From Xenophilus sp. L33 (GTDB lineage Bacteria; Pseudomonadota; Gammaproteobacteria; Burkholderiales; Burkholderiaceae_C): a stretch of 44,905 bases of DNA. The stretch spans positions 48,673 through 93,577 of the forward strand of contig NZ_LMUW01000207.1 of assembly GCF_009765735.1 (NCBI RefSeq), given 5' to 3'. The notes under the pieces are model-generated. The model made no database searches, was not told the origin of the DNA, and was given only the letters and a program-made list of their open reading frames with translations. Made by a program: the position numbers and the translations under genes. This document shows positions 1 to 8,488 of this stretch, in pieces (position 1 is the first letter of the stretch; every line of letters begins with the position of its first letter).

Positions 1-2
1 AA

Positions 3-167
3 GCCACCGGCTGGGTGCGACCGGCGCAGATGGAGGTCGCGAGCAATGACCTCGCGGCGATCGTGAAAGGACTGGTGGACGCCGCCGGACAGCGCGGCGA
101 GACGGATGAGGCCGCGCTGTTCGCGCGGGTGCGCCGAGCCGTATTTGGCTATCTGACATTTCGATAG
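3..167 (+). CDS. C-terminal end of an unrecognised protein (partial at left edge)
   Basis: An open frame runs in from the left edge and stops at TAG 165-167. The 54 visible residues are mostly helical and rich in Ala, Val and Asp/Glu, ending in AVFGYLTFR. The codons are strongly G/C-biased at third positions, as in the other genes here, which supports coding. I do not recognise the family and cannot see the start. The next clear gene lies on the opposite strand, so the operon context is outside the window. Confidence 0.5.
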   Translation, partial: ATGWVRPAQMEVASNDLAAIVKGLVDAAGQRGETDEAALFARVRRAVFGYLTFR

Positions 168-746
168 ACACAGGCCGTGTCAGCAATTCGATGCCGAATA
201 CGATCGGCTTCCTCACCGGGCAGCGCGCGACGCGCATCCTGGTGCAGCATGCACTCGTCCTGCCGAGCACAATTCCTGGCTGAATGCCCATGACGAGTCG
301 TTCGATGCAACGGCGGCTCGATCAGACGCGGCGGGCCTAAGCCGGCGAGTCGCCCTTGCCCTCGAAGCCTCGGGGCCTTGGGTCGAGGAGAACAACAGAT
401 AAACCCTGGATCAGAGATTCGCTGTGTTCTTGGCGGGCGGCCTGAGCTTCAGCGTTGGCTTGCTTACGGTCTTCCTCTGGTCGACGACCATTCCTACTAC
501 ATGGTCCAGTCGTGGCCCGACAGCAGCTACCCACTGGTCATGCGGCAGTTGAGCCAAGAGGCCCGTCGCCAGCGTCGGGCCGCCTGACCTGCCGTCCTTT
601 AGTGTGCCAGCGGAAAGCAATCGTCGCTTCGAACTCGTCATTGCCGAGCAGGACAGCAAGCGGCACGCGCAAAAGCCGTAGGGCGGCTGCAGTCGTCCGC
701 ATGGCGCTGGGGCTGGTTCCCCAGCCGCGCGCCGCCTTGGCGCCCC
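168..746. other. Region with no clear intact gene
   Basis: No convincing intact gene. On the + strand, about 415-587 reads as a possible small broken membrane protein: a hydrophobic stretch (FAVFLAGGLSFSVGLLTVF) in one frame is followed, after a +1 shift near 478, by a plausible tail in another frame (VDDHSYYMVQSW, ending QRRAA). This could be a decayed small gene or chance. A hairpin near the right end is listed separately. Confidence 0.3.
706..725 (-). terminator. Possible hairpin terminator after the 747-1766 gene
   Basis: GCTGGGG (706-712) pairs perfectly with CCCCAGC (719-725) around a 6-nt loop, about 20 nt past the stop codon of the minus-strand gene. There is no T-tract, so intrinsic termination is uncertain. 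In DNA this G/C-rich, a 7-bp stem may also be chance. Confidence 0.25.
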
Positions 747-1766
747 TCAGGCGGCCTGAAGTCCCTGCACGAGTGCCTTGAGCCCGGCAGGCGGCGTGCC
801 GTAGCTCACGAGCCGTAGGTCGAGGTCGAACGCCTGGACCTTGGCGGCCGCGCGCTGGATCGCGGCATGAATCCATGCGTCATCGTTGCCGAATGCTCCG
901 CCGCCGAGCAGGGTCAGCAACACGATGTTGGAGACGCCGCGCCGCGCGTTGAGCACGGCCGCGAGCATCGTCGCTTCATATGCCGCGTCGAGCACCAGTT
1001 GGGCGAAGGGCCTCCAGTGCTGCCTTGACGCATGGCCGTACGCCACCGGCAGCGCCGAGGCGAAGACCTGCGTGACGCGGGGCCCTGGCGTGGTCGGCGC
1101 ATGGGTCACTTCGACATCTCGATGTACGCCGATCCTCAGCTTGCCGGCCAGCGCGTCGATCTGCTCGGGCCCGAGGCCCTGCAGATGCTTGGCGATTAGG
1201 TCGAGGCCCTCCTTGGTGCACATCGCGTACCCGTTGCGCATCGCCCACAAGCCGTTCACGGGCCGGCCAATCGTCGCGCCCAAGGCTTCGCCGAGGTCGC
1301 CGAGACCATCTAGTTGCCGCGTGGCCGTCTGGCCGACCTCGCCAGCGACCGGCACGAGGTAATTCCGGAAGACTGTCGCGGCGCCAGCGGCCATGGCACA
1401 GGCCGGGCCTTGAGTTCGGTCGTGCTCACAGCATGAAACTCCGTCCTCCGGCGTGACGTCGGGCCCGACCATTTCCAGCGCGTTGAACTGGCTGGCGACT
1501 TGGAACACCGCGCCGGCTAATTGGGGCGCCCGGTGCATTGCCTGTACATCGCCCTGGACGATGCTTGCGCAGAGGCGGCCGGCTGCGCCCGACCCGGCTG
1601 CCACTTGGGCGCGAAGATCGGCCAGGGACGCCATCTCGAAGGTGCCGACACCGAAGGTCCGGCCGTTCACCTTCGAGCGCAGCAGCGGGCCGTCGACTTC
1701 CAGGCACGCTTGCGTGTCGGCGTAGGTAGCTTCCTTGAAGCCGGTGAGGTGCTCGAACCAGTTCAT
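747..1766 (-). CDS. Conserved hypothetical protein with a GGGAFGN motif
   Basis: 339 residues. The ATG at 1766 (protein begins MNWFEHLTGF) is chosen because AAGGGA lies just upstream; the frame stays open further upstream but that part does not look like protein. Conserved-looking blocks are FQVASQFNALEMVGP near residue 90, EHDRTQGPACAMA near 115, an RNGYAM segment near 175, and LLTLLGGGAFGNDDAWI near 295. The pattern matches a widespread uncharacterised family I know from proteobacterial genomes. The glycine-rich GAFGN block recalls the ADP-ribose-binding loop of macrodomain/PARG-like folds, so an ADP-ribose-related function is possible; this is inference only. No signal peptide or membrane segment. 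The next gene on the same strand is 363 nt upstream, so tight coupling is not evident. Confidence 0.8.
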   Translation of the reverse strand: MNWFEHLTGFKEATYADTQACLEVDGPLLRSKVNGRTFGVGTFEMASLADLRAQVAAGSGAAGRLCASIVQGDVQAMHRAPQLAGAVFQVASQFNALEMVGPDVTPEDGVSCCEHDRTQGPACAMAAGAATVFRNYLVPVAGEVGQTATRQLDGLGDLGEALGATIGRPVNGLWAMRNGYAMCTKEGLDLIAKHLQGLGPEQIDALAGKLRIGVHRDVEVTHAPTTPGPRVTQVFASALPVAYGHASRQHWRPFAQLVLDAAYEATMLAAVLNARRGVSNIVLLTLLGGGAFGNDDAWIHAAIQRAAAKVQAFDLDLRLVSYGTPPAGLKALVQGLQAA

Positions 1767-2129
1767 GTTTCCCTTCGGCAATGGGCCGCGCCACCGTGAT
1801 GCGTGACCGGAGCATATCGATGGCGCTTGCCTCCGGCGAGCGGAATGTTGTCGTTTCGAGAGCTGACCGAATCCGGTGGGAACACCAGGAATCAAGGTCG
1901 TGACGAAACCGTGGCGGTATGAAGAGCAAACCTTTCCACCCTTCGTTCCCTCGGCCGCCGCCGTCCCAGGGCCCAACCCGCCAAGCAGGCCCTCGAGGAC
2001 GCTCTGCTCGCCGACAGCGACACGGCGTCGGCGCGAGCCGGCCTGGAAGTTGCGCGGGCGATCGTGGCCGCCGATCGCGATTCCGCAGGCCTGGCCGCTC
2101 GTTAGGCAGCCGACTGGCGATCGACACGG
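1767..2129. other. Region with no intact gene; possible + strand gene remnant
   Basis: No complete gene. On the + strand, about 1960-2105 one frame reads as helical, G/C3-biased protein (AKQALEDALLADSDTASARA, then GLEVARAIVAADRDSAGLAAR and TAG 2103-2105). It looks like the C-terminal end of a lost gene, with no start or recognisable family. The rest shows nothing I can name. Confidence 0.3.
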
Positions 2130-3038
2130 TCAGCCAACGGGCTCGTCGATGAACGCCCGCAAGCGCGCAGCCAGCGGCAACATGAAGCCGCGCGGCAGGT
2201 TCACCGCTGCAAAGCCTGCGAACACCTGCTGAGGGAAGGTCATGACCTTCGCACCCGTGTCCGGATGCACCCAGCCGTGCAGCTGACCCCAGAGGGGGTC
2301 GCCAACGTCTTCCTTGGGCGTGTCCCGCGGCATCATGTTCAGGTTTTCGCAGAGACCATCTGTTAGCGGCGCGCCGAGCGCCGAGCCGACGAAGGTCAGT
2401 TCGGGCGCCGGCCGGAGATGCAGCACCATGTCGAGCGTTGCGGTCGCCATGTTGAGGAGCATCTGCTGCGCAGGATTGATGTTAGCTCCCTGGAGCGTGC
2501 CGAACTTGTCGCCGCTGGAGTGAAAGGGGATCAGATCGACATTGCCGATGCCTGACGCAACGCCGTTAGTCTGCGCCCAAGCCCATCGCTGCCGCGGCAC
2601 GACCGTGGGCTGTCCCGGAGCGGGGGCTCCGACTTTCACCAAATGCGCCAAAAGGAGCGCTCGCGACCACCAGCCGTTGCCCCCGACCTCACGACGGAAG
2701 ACGGAAAAAAAGTCGCTGCAGAACTCGCGGTTCGCTGCGAGGCTCTGTCGGCGAAAGGCATCCTCGTACGCGTTGGCGCTCGACCTCCATCCAGGGTTTG
2801 CCGACACGAACATGAGCCCGCTAGCATCGCCGACCGAAGTGGTCATGATGTGCGGTTGAAATTGGCCAGCTCCCGCGAAGCCCGACTCCTAGTTGAGCGC
2901 GGCGACCGTCGCAGCCACGTCGTTGCGTCGGTGCCAGATCCAGTCGGCATGCGGGCCGTTCAAGTCGGCAGGGATGTGAACCGTGGCGAGCTGGGAAATG
3001 TAGTCGTCGAGCAATGGCATCACATACTTATAGTCCAT
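2130..3038 (-). pseudogene. Hypothetical protein interrupted by in-frame TAG (possibly UDG-like fold)
   Basis: Two stretches of good coding sequence lie in one frame, split by TAG at 2889-2891. The first 49 codons start at ATG 3038 (MDYKYVMPLLDDYI) and end in ATVAALN. Right after the stop the frame continues ESGFAGAGQFQPHIMTTS and runs another 253 codons to 2130. No start codon with a ribosome binding site lies between the stop and MTTS at 2846, and the sequence reads smoothly across the stop if TAG replaces CAG (Gln). The downstream part has GLMFVSANPGW and, later, VDLIPFHSSGDKFG, loosely like the water-activating and NPG/F-H motifs of uracil-DNA-glycosylase-superfamily proteins. That comparison is weak. 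A shorter protein beginning at 2846 cannot be excluded. Confidence 0.6.
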
Positions 3039-3221
3039 GCGGGCGGAGGAAGGTGACCGAACAAGCGCGCCGACTTCGGACCAAGCTGGGCCGTGCTGCG
3101 CATGCTCGTGGTCGTCGCGTTCCTGCGAAAACCGGTCCCCGCGTGAACTTCTGCCTAGCCGGATCTGAGGGTCATCGGTCCAATCTGAGTTCAGGAGAGG
3201 CGCACCACAAGCGCACAAACG

Positions 3222-3494
3222 ATGATGACTCGCAACCTAAATTTGGTAGTTGAAGAACGCGTCCCCGGTCAATTCCGGTGGCTGATCTATGAGATCAAGG
3301 GCCGTTGGATCTCGCGAGTCAAGCAACTTCTGGCGCAGTCGCTGGTTCCCTTCGAGTCGTACCAGCGCGCGCAGGACGAGGGCAACCTGGTCCTGGCCAG
3401 GATGCTGCCAGAGCCCGTTCCGCCGGCGCCCAGTGGTTTCGGTGCCCAGTGGGACTTGCGCACGGTGCAGGGCGACCTGCGCCAACATGCATGA
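3222..3494 (+). CDS. Small hypothetical protein, 90 residues
   Basis: Starts at ATG 3222 (or the adjacent ATG 3225). The middle is charged and helical: GQFRWLIYEIKGRW, then FESYQRAQDEGNLVLARML. It resembles small conserved orphan proteins of Burkholderiales accessory regions, but I cannot name a family. No signal peptide or membrane segment. The ribosome binding site is weak. A long antisense frame over the same bases has a poor, Arg/Pro-rich composition and is rejected. It diverges from the broken gene at 2130-3038. Confidence 0.5.
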   Translation: MMTRNLNLVVEERVPGQFRWLIYEIKGRWISRVKQLLAQSLVPFESYQRAQDEGNLVLARMLPEPVPPAPSGFGAQWDLRTVQGDLRQHA

Positions 3495-3524
3495 GCTTGG
3501 CCGACAGCACGAGCGTCGCGCCAC

Positions 3525-3713
3525 ATGCGCCCTGATCGCGACGATCGATCCGAACCGAGCCGGCCGCTTCATCGCTACTGGTGGTTCTGGGCGTTCTTCG
3601 TCCTTGTGACAGTGGCGCTCGCCAAGCAGGTCTTCGGGCTGGACCTGTCCTCCTGTCCTGGCTCGGCGAGGAACAGGAGGAGCCCGCGATCGCGGCCCTG
3701 CTTTGCAGGGTGA
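3525..3713 (+). CDS. Possible small single-pass membrane protein, C-terminus perhaps frameshifted
   Basis: 62 residues from ATG 3525. An acidic/basic N-terminus is followed by one clear membrane segment (YWWFWAFFVLVTVALAKQV, about residues 18-36). After GLDLS the composition turns Arg/Ser-rich, while the next frame reads LLSWLGEEQEEPAIAALLC. A one-base shift near 3650 would therefore join a membrane anchor to a better cytoplasmic tail. Either a short real gene or a damaged one; I cannot tell which. Confidence 0.3.
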   Translation: MRPDRDDRSEPSRPLHRYWWFWAFFVLVTVALAKQVFGLDLSSCPGSARNRRSPRSRPCFAG

Positions 3714-3850
3714 ACATGCCCTGCGGCCTCGTTCATGACGTCCTCGATGTGTCGCGCTCAGCCGCCCATGCGGATCCTTCCCTGGTCGGGCCGAGAGGGA
3801 TCGATCGATAGCCTGCACCAGCCCTCGGCCGCGGAGCCTTTGGCCCCTCC

Positions 3851-5461
3851 TCAGCGCTTGGGCTGCATGACGACGACTAGGCGCGGAAAGATGCGTCCGT
3901 CGATATCTCGCGGCAGGCGTTCGGTCTTCAGGAGGCCGGCCTGTGCGGCGGCGTCCCAGTCGGGAAAGCCGCTCTGGGTTGTCAGCACCGCGTTCAGGAT
4001 CGTTCCATCCGGAGCAAGGCTGACCGTGAACTCCGCTGTGGGATTCCCAGGCACCGTGCTGGCGTTCGGATAGACGACGTTCGGTCGGACGGCCGCCGCG
4101 ATCCTCGCTGCATATCCTCCCGAGGGCCCGCCTCCGTTTCCTTGCGGCGGAAAGACCGTCAGGGGTGGTGGTGTGCCGGGCGCCGGGGGCGCCGAGGTCG
4201 CTGCTGCCGCCGATGACGTCGCCCCCTGGCGAGGTGGCCAGACGGCGAGTGGCGGCGGTGTGGGCGTGTAGGCGTACTGAGGAGGTGAGCCCTGCGCTGG
4301 CGGCGCCGCCGCGACACTGGCAGGAGGCGGTGGGGCGGCTGGGGCGGCCGGCGACACACCCTTCGTATGAAGCATGAGGGTCAGGCCGGTCTGCAATTTG
4401 TCGACTGAGAACTGTGTGGCGATGGACTGGTCGCGCAGCGCGTTCGGAAATCCATCGTCCAGCTGCAGCGTCTTGGCGCGCAGCAGCTTGCCGGCTTCCG
4501 CGTCAGGGATGTCCAGCGCAATGGCGTAGGAGATGGATCGCTTGTCCTCGTCGAACTTGGCCCAGGGGCCGGCCGGCGCGATTCTGAGGGGTCGCCCGTC
4601 CGCGAGCAGCCGCACCTCGGTCGTGTCTCCCAGCGGGAAACGGTCGGTGCTGCCCGCCTTGGTCAGCGGACCGAACTCGGCCACCACCACGATTCGAAGG
4701 CTCTCCTTGCGAATTATCACGGCCAATGCCGCGTCCTTGTCGGGTGCCACGCGTTGCCGCACGCTCAGGAGCGGCTCGCCCTTGGATGTGGCACTGAGCA
4801 CCCATGGCGCAAGCGGCGCGGTCGTGTTGTCGATCTGGAGCTCGTGGAGCTTTGCCATCGGGATCCAGTAGATCTTGTCCGGGGTCGTGAGGCCCGCATA
4901 GTCGAGCATGCTCCGATCGGCCCCCATCTCCTCGATGTAGGCGGCCAGGTGCACCATCGTGTTTTGAGTGACGGAGTCTCCGACGTCGGTCTCGCTCGAA
5001 AATTGATGCACGCCAAAGCGGGATCCATCCTCGATCTGCCGTTGCACGCCGCCGAGGAATGCGAAGGTGCAGGCGGAGGCGCAGACGACGTTCCTGGCGA
5101 TCGGTCGCATGACCGCGTTCGACTCCTCCTCGTCATAGGCGCTGGCGAGGTAGGTGTTCGCGCCCAGCTTTCGGATCATGTATCCCAGCGTGACTGCCGC
5201 GACGACGTTGCCCCCGGGGGAGTTCATCGCGATGGTCATCTGGCTGGGTGCGTAGTTGTCCTTGAAGGTCTTGCTTTTCAAGAAGGCGGCGAACTGCTTG
5301 GGGGTGTCCGCCTCGATGTCGCCCTGGGCCAGGACCTGCTCGCCGCACGCGGACGAGCTGCCCCTGCAAGGCGCGAAGATCGAAAAGTGCATCGGCTCCG
5401 CGCCGGCGACGACGTGGAGCGCCCAGAGAAGGGCGATGACGAGGAGTCTGGACGGCCTCAT
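3851..5461 (-). CDS. Exported ClpP/SppA-like protease domain fused to a TonB C-terminal domain
   Basis: 536 residues. N-terminal signal peptide (hydrophobic about 5-20, Ala-rich cleavage region near AGAEP). Residues about 30-215 look like the ClpP-fold periplasmic family (COG3904-like): MNSPGGNVVAAVTLG near 80, VVCASACTFAFLGG near 128 with a Ser in the nucleophile-type position, and FGVHQF with a His. About 365-445 is a Pro/Ala-rich linker. The last 90 residues match the TonB C-terminal fold: FTVSLAPDGTILNAVLTTQS, FPDWDAAAQAGL and a final RLVVVMQPKR. TonB-C domains usually mediate contact with outer-membrane or periplasmic partners, so this may tether a periplasmic peptidase-like domain. Whether it is catalytic is unknown. 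It lies 12 nt behind the small membrane gene at 5474-5671, likely in one transcript. A homolog of its N-terminal domain is at 35807-36613. Confidence 0.8.
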   Translation of the reverse strand: MRPSRLLVIALLWALHVVAGAEPMHFSIFAPCRGSSSACGEQVLAQGDIEADTPKQFAAFLKSKTFKDNYAPSQMTIAMNSPGGNVVAAVTLGYMIRKLGANTYLASAYDEEESNAVMRPIARNVVCASACTFAFLGGVQRQIEDGSRFGVHQFSSETDVGDSVTQNTMVHLAAYIEEMGADRSMLDYAGLTTPDKIYWIPMAKLHELQIDNTTAPLAPWVLSATSKGEPLLSVRQRVAPDKDAALAVIIRKESLRIVVVAEFGPLTKAGSTDRFPLGDTTEVRLLADGRPLRIAPAGPWAKFDEDKRSISYAIALDIPDAEAGKLLRAKTLQLDDGFPNALRDQSIATQFSVDKLQTGLTLMLHTKGVSPAAPAAPPPPASVAAAPPAQGSPPQYAYTPTPPPLAVWPPRQGATSSAAAATSAPPAPGTPPPLTVFPPQGNGGGPSGGYAARIAAAVRPNVVYPNASTVPGNPTAEFTVSLAPDGTILNAVLTTQSGFPDWDAAAQAGLLKTERLPRDIDGRIFPRLVVVMQPKR

Positions 5462-5473
5462 GCCGCCGCCCGA

Positions 5474-5671
5474 TCAGGTCCGCTCGCGCGCTGCGGGCCA
5501 GCGCACGAAGGCGAAGATCCAGATGAGGATGACGTTCAAGAGCGGGACGATCATCAGCAGGGACCAGGCACCGTTGAAGCCAGCCTTGGAGGCGATTCGC
5601 CAGGCCGGCACGATGAAGACCACCAGATAGATCAAGACGACCAGCCAGTGCCAGATGCTCAATGAGCCCAT
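5474..5671 (-). CDS. Small two-segment inner-membrane protein, 65 residues
   Basis: Begins MGSLSIWHWLVVLIYLVVF with a strong ribosome binding site (GGAGGGGA) immediately before ATG 5671. Two hydrophobic helices (about 7-23 and 34-56) flank a short loop GFNGAWSLL and are followed by a basic tail (RWPAARERT). The GFxGxWSLL...PLLNVI pattern is common in small DUF805-like membrane proteins, but this one is too short to assign firmly. It precedes the ClpP/TonB gene by 12 nt, so the two are probably co-transcribed. Confidence 0.75.
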   Translation of the reverse strand: MGSLSIWHWLVVLIYLVVFIVPAWRIASKAGFNGAWSLLMIVPLLNVILIWIFAFVRWPAARERT

Positions 5672-5806
5672 ATTCCCCTCCGGGGGTGTTGTTGTTCGAG
5701 ATGCACGCTCGACGGGATTCTAGGGAGCGTGGTCCCGCCAGGAGAGTGCATTTCGCACCATGGGCCGCCCGCGGCGCGAAATCCGTTGCAGATTTGAGGG
5801 AAAGTT

Positions 5807-5862
5807 GCCGGATGCCGGATGCCGGATGCCGGATGGCGGATGGCGGATGCCGGATGGCGGAC
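5807..5862. repeat. Tandem heptamer repeat (8 copies)
   Basis: Eight consecutive 7-bp units: GCCGGAT four times, GGCGGAT twice, GCCGGAT once, then GGCGGAC. It lies between the divergent small membrane gene and the Fic fragment. A 7-bp unit is not a multiple of three, so copy-number change would shift any frame read through it. Low complexity of this kind is prone to slippage. Confidence 0.9.
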
Positions 5863-5902
5863 GGCGGCGAAGCGCCCGCTTGAGCCTGACGCACTCGAAA
5901 CA

Positions 5903-6025
5903 ATGCTCGGGAACGCCAGGTGGAAGGAGGAGTCGGCCATCGACTTCACGTTCACTTCGGCGCAGATTGAGGGCAACACGTACACGCGCGCGGACACCAT
6001 CATGCTGTTGAGGTGTGCAGCGTGA
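5903..6025 (+). pseudogene. Fic family protein, N-terminal fragment
   Basis: The 40 codons from ATG 5903 include FTFTSAQIEGNTYTRADTIM, which matches the conserved N-terminal block of Fic/DOC-family AMP-transferases (SxxIEGNTxTxxxT, just ahead of the Fic core). After LLR the frame reads CAA and stops at TGA 6023-6025. The Fic core with its HPFxxGNGR motif is nowhere downstream. This is therefore a short remnant of a lost gene; the break is near 6013. It cannot be catalytic. The upstream end abuts the heptamer repeat. Confidence 0.65.
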
Positions 6026-6272
6026 CCCAGACGCTGGCCGCCGAGGTGCGCGAAGCTATCAGGCTGGAGCTCGCCCAGCGCGAGGCCTACGAGCGCACGT
6101 GTTCGACTGGTTCGGCCCCGACCTGGACGAGTTGTCCGCGCGCGTGGCGCGCGATCTGAAGCCGGAGATGATGGTGGCGGTGGCCAACATGGCCTTCGCG
6201 CTGCTGCTGGCCTTCGTCGCGTTCCGGGCCTTCGCGATCCCGCAGCTGGAGCACCTGGCGCTGGCCTACTGA
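6022..6272 (+). pseudogene. Frameshifted small membrane-associated protein gene
   Basis: From GTG 6022 one frame reads TLAAEVREAIRLELAQREAY (helical), then after about 6096 a second frame gives VFDWFGPDLDELSARVARDL followed by a hydrophobic helix (MVAVANMAFALLLAFVAFRA) and TGA 6270-6272. Restoring about one missing base near 6097 joins them into a roughly 83-residue protein: an amphipathic N-terminal helix, a cytoplasmic region and one C-terminal membrane segment. The family is unknown. The GTG overlaps the stop of the Fic fragment, which may be chance. Confidence 0.5.
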
Positions 6273-6382
6273 GGCTCCGCGGCCATTCAGCCCCGCGGTT
6301 GATGCCCCGTCGCCGCTATCCTATGTCAGTGGAGTGTGGCCAGCACGCGGACTGCTGACGCCGCTTGAAGACGAGAAAGGCC

Positions 6383-7699
6383 ATGAACGAGGAAAACACG
6401 CTGATCCGTACGGCGCGCCTGCGGATGTCATCTCCCGAGACTGTTTACCGGCAGCTTGAGCACCTGGCCACCGAGCACGCGGGCTCCTGGACATCCGTGG
6501 CCTGGGAGAAGGACCTGTTGGCGCGCAACGACCCGCTGATCGATCTCGGACTTGCCCGCTTCGGCTTCGATGCGGACATTGTGGCGACGCTATACCAGCG
6601 CGCACGGGCGGGAACGGTGAACTCCAACGATGACTTTGCAGTGCGGATCGCCTGTCTTTCGAACAGGACCTGCCCGTTCTACAACGAACTGGCCGGCATC
6701 GACGGCCAGGAGCTCGCTCGCTTGGCGCGCGACGGCTCCCCGCCTGAACTCGAGGCTCTTCTTTCCAATCCCGCGCGCCGCTGGCTGGTTAGTGAGCTCT
6801 ACAACCGTGCGGACCGCATGGCGGACCTGCCGCTCGACCGATGGCTAGCGATGGTCCAGGCCTCCGTCGCCAACGACGCAATCGAGGAAAACCGTGACAG
6901 CGACGAGGGGCCTGACGCCATCCATCGACGCATCCAGCAGGGCGTGCTCTTCATGCTGCGCACGGCACCGGTCGAAGCGCCGTGGCTCGATGCGCTCTAC
7001 CAACTCATGCTCAAGGTCGACCCCGAAGACTGCATTGCGCCGGACTCTCTGGAGCAGGTCCACGGGATTCTTGATCGGTGGAAGGATCTGAAGCTCACGA
7101 ATCGCTTCAGCAAGGACCAAGAGGAGCAGCGCGGCAGCTTCTCGGGCCTGTCGCGGGTGGATGAGTTCCGAAGCGTGATCGCGGCGCTCTACGGCCGTCT
7201 TTACGCCGGCGGAAAGGCCACCTGGCTCGCGGGAGCCGATCACCCGAACCCGGTCTATCGCTGCGCCTTCTACGGCCGATCGCAGTTGACCGTGGAATCG
7301 ATCAAGGCCGTGCCGTTGTTGACGGACCGGGCTTGGGGCGCCTGGCTGCTGGCGATGTTGCTCAACCCGTCGCTGTATGGGAATAGCGCTTTGCGCGCGG
7401 AAGTCGAGCCATTGCTCCCGCGAGCGCATGCCCGCGAGTACCTTCGCCGCTGTGGGCAGATTCGGCACAGCAATGAATGGTTCGATCCCCGGCCGGTGAG
7501 TCCGAAGCGCGTTTGGGACCAGGATGAAGTGGTAGCAGCGACCGGCGACGTTCCGCGGGTGGCAGATGCTCGTGACGTCAAGCAACTGATGGGCGAGGTC
7601 GCTGCACTGCGAGCGAATCTCGCCGCAGTGGCAAGGACTGTGGGATGGCTGACGGCCGGGCTTGCCGTCACGATCGTGCTGCTGCTGTGGCGACGTTGA
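6383..7699 (+). CDS. Tail-anchored protein of unknown function, homolog of the 17532-18992 product
   Basis: 438 residues from ATG 6383, with AGAAAGG just upstream; a TTG 18 bp earlier is a less likely start. No signal peptide. The soluble body has the blocks LARNDPLIDLGLARFGFDAD (about 51-70), RIACLSNRTCPFYNE (about 90-104), PPELEALLSNPARRWLVS (about 117-134) and LLAMLLNPSLYGNS (about 325-338). It ends in one hydrophobic segment (WLTAGLAVTIVLLLW) preceded by a helical VKQLMGEVAALRANLAAVA, i.e. a C-terminal membrane anchor with the bulk in the cytoplasm. The protein at 17532-18992 shares each block in the same order (for example GRGDPLIDLTLARYG and LRLAVLSNTRF). I do not recognise the family. 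The repeated helical pattern suggests an alpha-solenoid-like body; that is inference. Confidence 0.85.
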   Translation: MNEENTLIRTARLRMSSPETVYRQLEHLATEHAGSWTSVAWEKDLLARNDPLIDLGLARFGFDADIVATLYQRARAGTVNSNDDFAVRIACLSNRTCPFYNELAGIDGQELARLARDGSPPELEALLSNPARRWLVSELYNRADRMADLPLDRWLAMVQASVANDAIEENRDSDEGPDAIHRRIQQGVLFMLRTAPVEAPWLDALYQLMLKVDPEDCIAPDSLEQVHGILDRWKDLKLTNRFSKDQEEQRGSFSGLSRVDEFRSVIAALYGRLYAGGKATWLAGADHPNPVYRCAFYGRSQLTVESIKAVPLLTDRAWGAWLLAMLLNPSLYGNSALRAEVEPLLPRAHAREYLRRCGQIRHSNEWFDPRPVSPKRVWDQDEVVAATGDVPRVADARDVKQLMGEVAALRANLAAVARTVGWLTAGLAVTIVLLLWRR

Positions 7700-8355
7700 A
7701 AGACCTACGCCCGCGACAGGTGGGCCATGCTCCTACATTCGCCCTCGGGTCGGGGAACCCGGAGGTGCTACCAATCCGGACTTCGATCGACAGCGGATGG
7801 TGCCGATCGTCAAGCTCATCAATACCGAGTTGCGATCTGGGCCTACAAGCGCATGACTCTCGGCCCGAGCCCGGACATCCTGGCGGGCAATGTCAAGATC
7901 CTGAAGCAGAAGTGCTTGGACCACGCGGATTGGTTGGATAGCACGATGGACGCAACATGGTAGACCACGGGATCAGAAAAACGCCATTTTTCGCGCAGTC
8001 TTTCGTCCCCAGGCATTCGGGCGAGCATCCCAACGCGGCAGAGCACGAAGCAGGCGACATGGGTTGGGAAGTCGAACAAGCCAGGAGAAGTCCGGGCTTG
8101 AGTTGAACAACCGACCAGGAGTGCCCTGGTTGCCGGCGCGGGAGCGTCGTCTCGCGCCGGCGCGCGAGCGCAGGGAATCTCACTGAGGGAACCCGCGATT
8201 CAAGCGGGCACAGCGAGAACTTTGGCGCAGTTTTGCTTGCCGATCGGCCCTTGCCTCGGTCGTATGCGCGTCTGCCGCGGCCGTACACTTTCCCAAGCGG
8301 CACATTCCACGCGCGCAACACCCAGGCCGCTCAATCGCCACGCGCGCCAGAGGAG
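7700..8355. other. Region with no clear gene; possible short ORF and hairpins
   Basis: No recognisable protein. A 49-codon frame (ATG 7957 to TGA 8104-8106) contains VDHGIRKTPFFAQSFVPRHS and is preceded by another short frame ending TMDATW with TAG 7961-7963. Neither has a clear ribosome binding site, and both may be remnants. Three neighbouring hairpins at 8114-8208 are listed separately. Confidence 0.35.
8114..8208. other. Cluster of three consecutive hairpins
   Basis: ACCAGG 8114-8119 pairs with CCTGGT 8125-8130 (5-nt loop). GCCGGCGCG 8132-8140 pairs perfectly with CGCGCCGGC 8153-8161 (12-nt loop). CCCGC 8192-8196 pairs with GCGGG 8204-8208 (7-nt loop). They lie in a non-coding stretch. 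They might be a structured RNA or transcription-stop region; in this base composition, part of the signal could be chance. Confidence 0.35.
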
Positions 8356-8451
8356 ATGAACTTGAAGACCAGCGAGATCTACGGATGGGCCTGCATTCTC
8401 ACGGTAGTGTTCACGGGCGCCTGGAAGCTCATCGTCTGGCTGGCGCGGTAA
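8356..8451 (+). CDS. Possible 31-residue membrane peptide
   Basis: From ATG 8356: MNLKTSEIYGW, then a single hydrophobic helix (ACILTVVFTGAWKLIVWL) and an AR end. AGAGGAG abuts the start, which is close for a ribosome binding site. Positive-inside charge fits an N-out or N-in single-pass peptide. No family recognised. It precedes the 8489-8851 gene by 37 nt on the same strand. Confidence 0.4.
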   Translation: MNLKTSEIYGWACILTVVFTGAWKLIVWLAR

Positions 8452-8488
8452 CCCGGCCAGCGAGCAACACGCCGAAACGATCAATGCC

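Noticed and set aside
5807..5862. CRISPR array
   Set aside because: Repeat unit is 7 bp with no spacers.
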